The notes beneath the pieces are model-generated. The model was not told the origin of the DNA. It saw nothing but the letters and a program-made list of their open reading frames with translations, and ran no database searches. A program made the translations under genes and the position numbers. From Anaerohabitans sp964387285 (GTDB lineage Bacteria; Zhuqueibacterota; Zhuqueibacteria; Residuimicrobiales; Residuimicrobiaceae), in the NCBI GenBank assembly GCA_964387285.1, contig CAYLWO010000019.1, positions 1-64,000 of the forward strand: a DNA stretch of 64,000 nt, written 5' to 3'. Positions 27,875 to 36,800 of the stretch are shown here, piece after piece; within the stretch, counting starts at the first letter, position 1; every line of letters starts with the position of its first letter.

Positions 27875-28738
27875 ATGGCAACGTTACGGAATATCAAACG
27901 CCAGATCGTCAGTGTTCGCTCAACGCAGCAGATCACCAAAGCCATGAAGATGGTGGCAGCGGCCAAGTTGCGCAAAGCGCAAGGCCGGCTCATGAGCGCC
28001 CGGCCCTATGCGCGCGAAATGGACGAGGTGTTGCGTCAGGTTTCCCTGCGGCTACGCAAACAGAAACATCCGCTGCTGCAGGCGCGTCGCGGCCATAAGG
28101 TGCTGTATGTTCTGATTACGGCGGATCGCGGTCTGTGCGGAAGTTTTAATTCCAACCTGATTCGACGCTGTCAGGACGAATGGCTGCAGAACGCGAACGA
28201 TATAAAGTTGTTGATGACCGTGGGGCGCAAGGGTTATGATTTTTTTCGTCGTCGCGATTTTAACCTCAGCGCTCATGTCGTTGATCTGTTTAACAACCTG
28301 GAATTTCATCACGCCCAGGTGATCACCGCCAAAGTAGTGGAACTGTATCAGGCCGAAAAGATCGATCGGGTGGTGGTGATCTATAACGAATTCAAGTCCG
28401 CCGTGCAGCAAAAGATCATTGTGGAACAGCTGTTGCCCATCCAACCGGCGAAACCGGTGGATAACAAGCGGTATCCCGTGGGATTTATCTTTGAGCCCAG
28501 CCCGATGAAAATTCTGGATCAGCTGTGTCCGCTTAATCTGAACACGCAGATGTGGCGTATGTTGTTGGAAAGCAATGCCTCCGAATTCGGTGCGCGCATG
28601 ACGGCCATGGAGTCGGCCAGCGATAACGCAGAAGATATGATCAAGGAACTGGTGTTGTTCTATAACAAGGCGCGTCAGGCGAACATCACCAACGAGTTGA
28701 ACGAAATCGTCACCGGCGCAAACGCCTTGCGCGGTTGA
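27875..28738 (+). CDS. atpG: F1 ATP synthase subunit gamma
   Basis: Central rotor shaft, 287 residues. The conserved ends are clear: RNIKRQIVSVRSTQQITKAM near the N-terminus and ASEFGARMTAMESASDNAED near the C-terminus, which pair as the coiled coil inside the alpha/beta ring. It starts three bases after atpA. Confidence 0.96.
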   Translation: MATLRNIKRQIVSVRSTQQITKAMKMVAAAKLRKAQGRLMSARPYAREMDEVLRQVSLRLRKQKHPLLQARRGHKVLYVLITADRGLCGSFNSNLIRRCQDEWLQNANDIKLLMTVGRKGYDFFRRRDFNLSAHVVDLFNNLEFHHAQVITAKVVELYQAEKIDRVVVIYNEFKSAVQQKIIVEQLLPIQPAKPVDNKRYPVGFIFEPSPMKILDQLCPLNLNTQMWRMLLESNASEFGARMTAMESASDNAEDMIKELVLFYNKARQANITNELNEIVTGANALRG

Positions 28739-28803
28739 CGCCGCGGCCTCGGTTTTGGAATTGTCAAACGAATAGAAAAAACTTGTCTCAGGAGATTTTT
28801 TAA

Positions 28804-30225
28804 ATGGCTAATACTGGACGTATCACCCAGATCATTGGTCCGGTGGTTGACGTATATTTTGATTCTGGAAAATTACCCGCCATCAATAACGCTCTGGACC
28901 TCAAGCGCAGCGACGGATCGCGATTGGTGCTGGAAGTGGCGCAACATCTGGGCGAAAACACGACCCGTTGCGTGGCCATGGATTCCACCGACGGATTACA
29001 GCGCGGTCATGAAGTGCAGGACACCGGCGCGCCCATCAAAATTCCGGTGGGCAAGGGCACACTGGGTCGCTTGCTCAATTTAACCGGTGATCCCATTGAT
29101 GAGTGGGGTCCTATTCCGGCCACAGAGTACTGGCCTATTCATCGACCTTCGCCGAAATATGAAGAACTGGAAACCAAGGCCGAGATGTTTGAGACCGGCA
29201 TCAAGGTCATCGATCTGTTGGAGCCTTATTCCAAGGGCGGCAAAACCGGCCTGTTCGGCGGCGCCGGCGTGGGTAAAACGGTTTTAATCACCGAATTGAT
29301 CAATAACATTGCCATCCAAAAAGGCGGATTTTCCGTGTTTGCCGGCGTCGGCGAACGCACCCGCGAAGGCAATGACCTGTGGCGGGAAATGCAGGAAGCC
29401 GGCGTCATCAATCGCCAGGACCTGGTGCAATCCAAGGTGGCCATGGTGTTCGGCCAGATGAACGAACCACCAGGCGCGCGCCAGCGCGTCGGCCTGTCCG
29501 CATTAACCCTGGCTGAGTATTTTCGCGACGTGGAAAATAAGGACGTGCTGCTGTTCATCGACAATATTTTCCGTTTTACCCAGGCCGGCTCAGAAGTGTC
29601 TGCCTTGCTGGGTCGTATTCCTTCAGCCGTCGGCTATCAACCGACTCTGGCTACGGAAATGGGACAATTGCAGGAACGCATCACTTCGACCAAGAACGGC
29701 TCCATCACCTCTGTGCAGGCCATTTACGTGCCGGCGGACGATTTGACCGATCCGGCGCCGGCCACCACCTTTAGCCATCTCGATGCCACCACGGTGTTGA
29801 GTCGACAATTGGCGGAAATGAGCATCTACCCGGCTGTGGACCCGTTGGATTCCACTTCGCGTATTCTGGATCCGCGTATTGTGGGCGAAGAGCATTATCG
29901 CATAGCTCGCACGGTGCAGCAGATTCTGCAAAAGTACAAAGATCTGCAGGACATTATCGCCATCCTCGGCATGGAGGAACTGTCCGAAGAAGACAAACTG
30001 ACAGTGAATCGCGCACGACGTATTCAGCGCTTTTTGTCGCAGCCGTTCACCACAGCGGAAGCGTTCACCGGCTTTAAGGGCCGTTATGTCAAACTGGAAG
30101 ACACCATTCGCGGTTTCCGTGAAATCGTGGAAGGCAAACATGACGAGCTTCCGGAACAGGCGTTTTGGATGGTCGGCACCATTGAGGAAGCGGTGGAAAA
30201 AGCCGACAAGATGCGCGAAGCGTAA
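28804..30225 (+). CDS. atpD: F1 ATP synthase subunit beta
   Basis: Catalytic beta subunit, 473 residues. The P-loop is GGAGVGKTVL, the catalytic glutamate lies in AGVGERTREGNDL, and the ALLGRIPSAVGYQPTLATEM signature is present. A CAGGAG ribosome site precedes the start. Unlike lineages with split operons, beta follows gamma directly here. Confidence 0.97.
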   Translation: MANTGRITQIIGPVVDVYFDSGKLPAINNALDLKRSDGSRLVLEVAQHLGENTTRCVAMDSTDGLQRGHEVQDTGAPIKIPVGKGTLGRLLNLTGDPIDEWGPIPATEYWPIHRPSPKYEELETKAEMFETGIKVIDLLEPYSKGGKTGLFGGAGVGKTVLITELINNIAIQKGGFSVFAGVGERTREGNDLWREMQEAGVINRQDLVQSKVAMVFGQMNEPPGARQRVGLSALTLAEYFRDVENKDVLLFIDNIFRFTQAGSEVSALLGRIPSAVGYQPTLATEMGQLQERITSTKNGSITSVQAIYVPADDLTDPAPATTFSHLDATTVLSRQLAEMSIYPAVDPLDSTSRILDPRIVGEEHYRIARTVQQILQKYKDLQDIIAILGMEELSEEDKLTVNRARRIQRFLSQPFTTAEAFTGFKGRYVKLEDTIRGFREIVEGKHDELPEQAFWMVGTIEEAVEKADKMREA

Positions 30226-30235
30226 GCGACAGTCA

Positions 30236-30266
30236 GATGTCGGACATCTTCAAGATGTCCGACATC
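30236..30266. repeat. Perfect palindrome between atpD and atpC
   Basis: GATGTCGGACATCTT and its exact complement flank a single C, giving at least a 12-base-pair hairpin with a seven-base loop. No T-run follows, so it is more likely an mRNA-stability or REP-like element within the atp transcript than a terminator. Confidence 0.6.
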
Positions 30267-30303
30267 CGGCTCAATTGACTTAATATCATAAATTGCAGAT
30301 ACC

Positions 30304-30714
30304 ATGGAAAAATTATTCAGACTAGAAATCATTACGCCGCAGCGTGTGGTTTTCGAGGGTCAGGTCCGGCAGGTGCAAGCCCAGGGCGTTGGCGGACGAT
30401 TCGGCATCCTGTACAATCACACGCCGTTTCTGACCACGCTGGCGATCGGCAGCATTGAAGTGGAAACCGAGTCCGGAGACAAAAGGTTTGCTGCCGGCAA
30501 CGGTTTTGCCGAGGTGATGAACAACAAAATGTCCATCCTGGTGGAAACAGCTGAAGAATCGTCTGAAATTGACGTCCATCGTGCCCAGGCTGCGCGCGAA
30601 CGCGCCTGGAAGCGGTTGCATGAAGAGAAAACCAAAGACATCGATGTGCCGCGCGCCCAGGCCGCACTGGCGCGTGCATTGAATCGCCTGGCTGTTGCCG
30701 GACATCGGGCCTAA
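30304..30714 (+). CDS. atpC: F1 ATP synthase subunit epsilon
   Basis: Epsilon subunit, 136 residues, completing the operon. The N-terminal beta-sandwich is recognisable (RLEIITPQRVVFEGQVRQVQ, then FGILYNHTPFLTTL), and a C-terminal two-helix domain rich in alanine and arginine follows. The helical hairpin contains the near repeat IDVHRAQAARERAWKRL and IDVPRAQAALARALNRL, an internal duplication. Epsilon regulates ATP hydrolysis. Confidence 0.95.
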   Translation: MEKLFRLEIITPQRVVFEGQVRQVQAQGVGGRFGILYNHTPFLTTLAIGSIEVETESGDKRFAAGNGFAEVMNNKMSILVETAEESSEIDVHRAQAARERAWKRLHEEKTKDIDVPRAQAALARALNRLAVAGHRA

Positions 30715-30751
30715 GACCGGAAAGGATAAAGCCGCTGGCTGAAATAATCGC

Positions 30752-30779
30752 TTGACATAAAACAAAAAACTCTTAAATT
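30752..30779 (+). promoter_or_regulatory. Sigma-70 type promoter of the TPR/ExbBD operon
   Basis: TTGACA (30752-30757), 16 bases, TAAATT (30774-30779). It lies after the atp operon and directly before the first large TPR gene. Confidence 0.55.
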
Positions 30780-30793
30780 TATTGAATATGAAT

Positions 30794-30827
30794 ACGGCGC
30801 CGTTTTTATTTTGTAGAGCGCCGTTTT
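30794..30827 (+). terminator. Terminator-like hairpin in the leader of the TPR operon
   Basis: ACGGCGC (30794-30800) and GCGCCGT (30818-30824) form a seven-base stem followed by TTT. It lies downstream of the -10 box at 30774 and before the start codon. It may end atp transcripts and also act as an attenuator for the new operon. Confidence 0.45.
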
Positions 30828-30855
30828 CGATTTAGGCGTGTGGAAAGGGCAGTAC

Positions 30856-33747
30856 ATGAATCGATTCCACTTTCACCCCGGGTCAGGCATCTTTAGTCGG
30901 GTTCTGATACTGCTTCATCGATGTATCCCTGCATTTACTCTTCTCTTGCTCCAGATTCCGACATTATCAGGTCAGGAGACAGGAACCCCTTTGCCGGAAA
31001 TCCCGTTTGAAGAACGATTGCGTTTTTATTTGAACGACCAAACTCAGGATGTTGTAAACGATTTACTGGCGCGTGAGCAGGAACTGCTGCAATTGGTGCA
31101 AAACGTACATCTTGAGGTGGCCAGTCGCGGTGCAAAATCCTTAAACGGTTTTCATCAGGTGTTCGATTATCGGGATACGCTCGTGCAAGCCTATCAACAG
31201 GAGCTGGTGCAGCTGGTCGGCGTTTATGATGATCTGCAAAAACTGCAGCGCATCGCTGACTATCGCGGAGACGCACGACTGTTGGATCAGGTGACGCAGA
31301 GCAAATATGACCTGCTCAGCTCTATGGATAATCGCACCATCTATAAAAAGGGCATTTATTCCGCCGGACAGGTCGGCGGTATGGTGGATGAATATACCGG
31401 TGAACTGGATTCCTTGTTGAATATATATGACGCTCTGGAGCGCGCCAAAGTCATGGCGTACGCGCAAAACAACGGTGAAGCGTTGCAGACCATAGAGCAA
31501 CAACAAACCCAGCTGGTAAAAATTCTCGGCGGTTGGAACAAATTGGGGCCAATGGCCGACACCTCTCTGTATCGTCTTAAAAACGAAGCCAATCAAATCA
31601 GCCAGGTCATGAAGCAGGTAGATTCCCTGCAAACCGGCGGCAGCGCCGCCGAGGCGCAACGGTTAGAGGCGATCAAATCAGCATTGTTGAATCGGGTGGA
31701 TAAAACCGTCATCGATCTTTTGGCCAAAGCCGGCTATACCATAAATGCGTATCCCACGGTTTCTGATTTTATTGATTCCTGGAAAAAAGAGCGATTGGTG
31801 GATATGCAAACACGATTAACGGAATATCGCATCATTCAAAAACGGATGTTGGAAAGCGCTACGGATGCAGAGCGCGATCGGATGTTGAATCGCGATCTCA
31901 CGACCGTGGCCGCCAATTATTCCGACGGCCGTTTTCGGCTGACCGAGTTTCAAATTGAGAGCATCCGGGAGCAGTATGCATCCTGGTATTCCTACTTTAC
32001 CCCGCTGATCTATTATCTGGCCGAATGCCGCTATCACCGAAAGGCTTACGACGCTGCGCGTGACTTGTATCGCGACCTGGCGGCTGACTCCAGCGCAGGA
32101 ACTTTTCGCGCGGCTGCGCTGGTTCGGCTCATGCAATATGCCGATACGTTTGGCCTGCAGCGCGAGTTTCTTACGCACTATAGCAGTCTGATGCAGGAAA
32201 AACGGGCTTCCTCGGCACAACGGTCCCTGGCGCACTATCTCGCGGCCAATCGTTTTTTCAGCGCCAATGATCTGGATGCCAGCATGTCCGCTTTGGCCGC
32301 GATTCCACCCTATTCGGAATATTATATGTCCGGTCAGCTGTTGCTGGCTATTGTTCATCTGAACAAGAATAATTTTACCGCGGCTATTCCCATTTTACAA
32401 TCCTTGACCGACGAAAAAATTTATCCCTGGACCGATCTGCAAACCGCCTACATCCGCAATACGGCTCTGCTCAAGCTGGGTATGATCTATTATCAACGTG
32501 CGGAATTTCAGACGGCCTTATCCTATTTTGAAAGGGTTTCTCAGGGCTTTCAGGATTATGATCAGGCGTTAATCGGCCAATCCTGGGCCAGTTTGCGGCT
32601 CGGCGATTACAGCACCTCCCTGGCGCGATCTCATCAGGTGTTGAATAATTATCTGGCCTCGAATTTCACCTATGAAGCCCTGACGCTGGCCGGTCATTGC
32701 AAGCGGCTGTTGAATCAGCCGGAAAGCGCGTTGAACGCCTATCGTTATGTCGTGCGCAGCCAAAACGAAAAAGCGCGTAAGGAAGAATTGAATCAGGAGC
32801 GCGATCGGGTTACCGCCCAGGATCGCGAGCTCAATCGTCTGGAAACAGAGTCGCTGGAAAAAAGACAGATAGATCTGTATGCGGAAATCGATAAAATAAA
32901 AGAACAGATCACCGGCTATATGGACGTGATGAACGAACGCACCGACAGCGGCGTTCGTCTTTTGCAGGATTATTATGATGAACGGCTGGATATCTTCGCT
33001 CGTATGGATGATCTGCAGATGGTGATAGAAACCGCGGAACGGGAAGAACGTCCCGACCTGGCGGATAAAGCGCGCAAACAACTGTCCCGTCTGATCCGGG
33101 TCTTGGAAACCTACCGGTCTGATCAGGAGGTGGTCAACACGGCGTTTCTGGTGGATTTTCCGCTTGCCGCCAAAGAAGCGAGCATGGAATATCAAAAGAG
33201 CAACCTTTCCGGCGTATATCGCGATCTGGATTTGGAAAAGCGGCGGCTGGAGCGCAATATCGAACTGTTGACGGAATATCAACGGGTGGGGCGCAATCGC
33301 GGCCGCGAAAGTGAGCGCACGGATCTGACCGTATTGCAGACCGATCTGGAACACCTGCGCGACCGTTTAAGCGTCTTGCGCAAGAGCGTGGTGGAGACGA
33401 TGCCCCGGGATCCTGCTTCCAACGCTGAACTGTGGAACGATTTTTCCGGTTTTGGCTTAACGGACGTGATTTACAAAGAGCGCAGCAATCGTCTTAACAC
33501 CGTTGATAATTATGCTGAACGACTCAAGGGCATTGAAACGGTGTTGGCGGAACGCCGCGGGGAGATCCAGCAACGGTTGCAGAGTTTTGAAAATGATATC
33601 CGGAAGTTGCAGGACGAATTGTTGTCGCGCAAGATCCGATTGGATCAAATGGAACGACAGACCTATTTCGACAAATTTTATTTTGATGAAAAGGAGCAGG
33701 AAGAGGAAGCCTGGGAAGAACAATTGAACCGGTCGCCCAATCAATAA
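30856..33747 (+). CDS. Large exported TPR/coiled-coil protein
   Basis: A 963-residue protein beginning with a probable signal peptide (about 1-40, core AFTLLLLQIPTLS). The ATG at 30856 is chosen for the preceding AAAGGG; a GTG at 30838 is possible. Residues about 380-640 hold TPR-like helical repeats (YYQRAEFQTALSYFERV, YEALTLAGHCKRLLNQPESA). The region 640-950 is long charged coiled coil. The protein is probably periplasmic and acts as a scaffold. It heads a run with a second giant TPR protein, ExbB, two ExbD and an AgmX-like protein. I recognise no named family. Confidence 0.8.
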   Translation: MNRFHFHPGSGIFSRVLILLHRCIPAFTLLLLQIPTLSGQETGTPLPEIPFEERLRFYLNDQTQDVVNDLLAREQELLQLVQNVHLEVASRGAKSLNGFHQVFDYRDTLVQAYQQELVQLVGVYDDLQKLQRIADYRGDARLLDQVTQSKYDLLSSMDNRTIYKKGIYSAGQVGGMVDEYTGELDSLLNIYDALERAKVMAYAQNNGEALQTIEQQQTQLVKILGGWNKLGPMADTSLYRLKNEANQISQVMKQVDSLQTGGSAAEAQRLEAIKSALLNRVDKTVIDLLAKAGYTINAYPTVSDFIDSWKKERLVDMQTRLTEYRIIQKRMLESATDAERDRMLNRDLTTVAANYSDGRFRLTEFQIESIREQYASWYSYFTPLIYYLAECRYHRKAYDAARDLYRDLAADSSAGTFRAAALVRLMQYADTFGLQREFLTHYSSLMQEKRASSAQRSLAHYLAANRFFSANDLDASMSALAAIPPYSEYYMSGQLLLAIVHLNKNNFTAAIPILQSLTDEKIYPWTDLQTAYIRNTALLKLGMIYYQRAEFQTALSYFERVSQGFQDYDQALIGQSWASLRLGDYSTSLARSHQVLNNYLASNFTYEALTLAGHCKRLLNQPESALNAYRYVVRSQNEKARKEELNQERDRVTAQDRELNRLETESLEKRQIDLYAEIDKIKEQITGYMDVMNERTDSGVRLLQDYYDERLDIFARMDDLQMVIETAEREERPDLADKARKQLSRLIRVLETYRSDQEVVNTAFLVDFPLAAKEASMEYQKSNLSGVYRDLDLEKRRLERNIELLTEYQRVGRNRGRESERTDLTVLQTDLEHLRDRLSVLRKSVVETMPRDPASNAELWNDFSGFGLTDVIYKERSNRLNTVDNYAERLKGIETVLAERRGEIQQRLQSFENDIRKLQDELLSRKIRLDQMERQTYFDKFYFDEKEQEEEAWEEQLNRSPNQ

Positions 33748-33817
33748 TCCGGCGCGGCTGCAAACAGGCAAAATCATCACAGGCTTATCGGACAAGTCGG
33801 AAATAAATGAGAAAAGA

Positions 33818-36800
33818 ATGAATCTATCCATCTTTACTCGAACAGCAACTTGGCTTTTCATCGGATGTATGATCGTTGCGCCGCCGGCTGTTTCGCAAAC
33901 AACAACCCTCAGCGATTCGGCGTTTACGCTTTTGACGCAGCGGGATTCCGTTCTCAAAACTTTTTCTTTGGAAGAGCTGGAGCGTTTTCGCAATTACTAT
34001 ACGCGTGAAATCACCCGTTTGCAAAACGAAAGGCTGGAATTGCGCAAACGCGGCATTCGCGACGGCGAGTTGTTCCTTGCCCGCAAACCCAACAGCACGT
34101 CCGGCGATAAAATGATGATGCGTTTGGCCGAGCTGTATTATGAACAGGCGCAGGATGATTTTCTGATCGAGATGCAGGAATATGACCGGCTGTACAGCCT
34201 GTATGAGCGCGGCCAATCCATACAACAACCCCGCGAACCGAAAAAAAATATCAGCCAGGCTCTGGACCTTTATGTGACCGTGGTGGAAAAATATCCGCAC
34301 GGCGATCTGGTCGATGACGCCGTATACAATATCGGTTTTTTGTTGGAGGAGGCCGGCTTTCCCGACAGCAGCAGGGCTTTTTATGAAAAGCTGGTCCGGG
34401 AATTTCCGCAAAGCAACCTGATGCCCGACGCGCTGATGCGTCTGGGCGAGTACTATTTCAATCCTCCGGTCAATAATGTGGAAGCCGCCATCAGCTATTT
34501 TAACAAAGTGACGGCCTACATTGAAAGTCCGCGTTACAATGAAGCGTTGTATCGATTGGGTTGGTGCTATTATCGCACGAACGACTACCCGCGCGCCATA
34601 TCTTATTTTACCCGTTTGGCCGATGATGTGCAAAGAACCAAAACCTGGGATCCTTTACAAAAGTACACCAATCCTTCTCTGGTCGATGAATCCGTTGAAT
34701 ACATCGGTCTTTCATTTCTCGACTATGGCGGTTCGGATCGGGCTGCCGGTTATTTGCAGCAGATCGGCGGACGCTCATACGGCGTTAACATATTGCGGCG
34801 CATTGGCGACGCCTATTTCAGTGAAAAGGAAGATTATCCGAACGCGCTTAAATCCTTCAAATTGCTGCTGCAGCTTTATCCGGATGCGAGCGTGGCGCCG
34901 GCTGCGCAAAACCGCATGGTCCAGTGCTACCGCCGCATGGAAGACCAGGCGTCCGCATTTATGGCGCGTGAAACGTTGTTTAACGCCTACCATGAGGGTT
35001 CGGACTGGTGGAATAAAAACACGGATAAAGAAGCGCGCAAACGGGCGTTGCTGTACTGTGAAAGCGCCTTGCGCGACAACATCACCGTGTTGTTGAATCG
35101 CGGCCAGGAAACCAACCAGCTGGAATTTTTCAACCAGGCGGTCCTTTCAAGCCGGAAGTATTTGGAAAACTTTCCCACCGACTCTAGCGCCGCCATGATT
35201 CACTGGAATATGGCGCTTACTCTGGACGCAAAGCTCAAGCAGGCGCAAACGGCTTTCGATGAATACATTAAAATCAGCAATCAATATTGGGATTCCCGCT
35301 ATCAGCGCAACGCGGCAGCCAATGCCGTAGCGCTGGCGCGCGATGCTGCGGTCGGCGTCATTGCATCGGCAGAAAAGGCGGCTGCTCAGCAGGAAATCTC
35401 GCTGGCAGACCTGCAGAAAGAGACCAGGAATCCACAAGGCGTCCGCTTTCGGGAAAAGATGAAACTGGAACCGCGTCAACTGACCGCAGAAGAAGCCCGG
35501 CTGGCGCAGGCCTATGACAACTATATCAAGTTGTTTCCGCACGACAAGGAAACGCCGATGTTTCTCGCCAATGCGGGCGCACTCTATTATCGACGCCATC
35601 AGTACAAGGAAGCTCTGCGTTATTTCAACACCTTGTTGCGCCATTTTCCGGGCAGCGAAGAGTTCGCCCAGGCCCGGTACGCCATTATGGAAAGCTATTT
35701 CGGCAAAGCCGACTTTCGCAGTTCGGAAATCATCGCGCGCCGCATCGTCAACAGCGACGCGCCAGATGAGGTGAAATCCAAGGCGCGCCGGCGCATGGCC
35801 GAGTCCATATACCTTTCGGCCGAATTGCTGGCTGAAGAGGAAAAACACCTGGAATCGGGCAACGAATATCGCCGCGTGGTCAAAGAGGCGCCCACCAGTT
35901 CTTTTGCCGACCTGGCCCTGTTTAACGCCGGTCTGGAATACGATAAAGCCAACGAGTTCAACCGTGCCATTGAGACCTATCAATACCTGATGGCCACGCA
36001 ACCGAAATCCGGATATGTTCTGGATGCGCAAAACAACCTGGCGTTCGATTATGTGGAGGTGCACGATTATCGCAATGCCGCCTTGACCTATGAACGACTC
36101 AGCAGCCTGCATACGGATTCGACCAAGGCCCGCGACGCTTTGTTCAACGCCGGCCTTTACTATTCCCGTTCCGAGGACTGGGAAAACGCCATCAAAAGCA
36201 ACCGGACTTTTGTGCAACGGTTCCCGCGCGATGATTATGCGGATGATGCGGCTTTTGACATCGGCATTTTTTATCGGCGACTGAATGAGTACGACAAGTC
36301 TCAGGATGCTTTTTTATCCTTTACAGAAAAATATCCGGGCTCCCACCGGACCGTAGAGGCTTTTTATCTGCGTGGTCGTCACTGGCAGCAAATGAACCGG
36401 ACGGGTGAAGCGATCCTCGATTTTACCAGGGCGGTGGCCGCCGACGAAAATCTGCGCAATAAGGGATTGGAGCGCAACGAATTTTATGCGGCTGAATCAG
36501 AGTTCAGTCTGGCCGGCATCAAGCTGGAAGAGTATGATGCGCTCGAATTCCGCCTGCCGCCGGCCGAGATGAATCGCAACAAACAGCGTAAAAAAGAGTT
36601 GTTGCTGGAAATCGTACGTCATCTGAGCAATTGCGCCGCCTATGGGACACCGCGGGTTTATGAGGCCACCCATCTGGTGGGTCAAACCTATCAGCGGTTC
36701 GCCGAAACCTGGGCTGCGCAGGATTTGCCGGAAATGGATGCCAACCGGCGGATTGTTGCCAAAAAAGAGATCAATGACGCGGCGGTGGTGCTGTCGGAGC

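Noticed and set aside
35147..36217. 356-codon open frame on the minus strand
   Set aside because: Antisense to the giant TPR gene; composition is that of a shadow frame.
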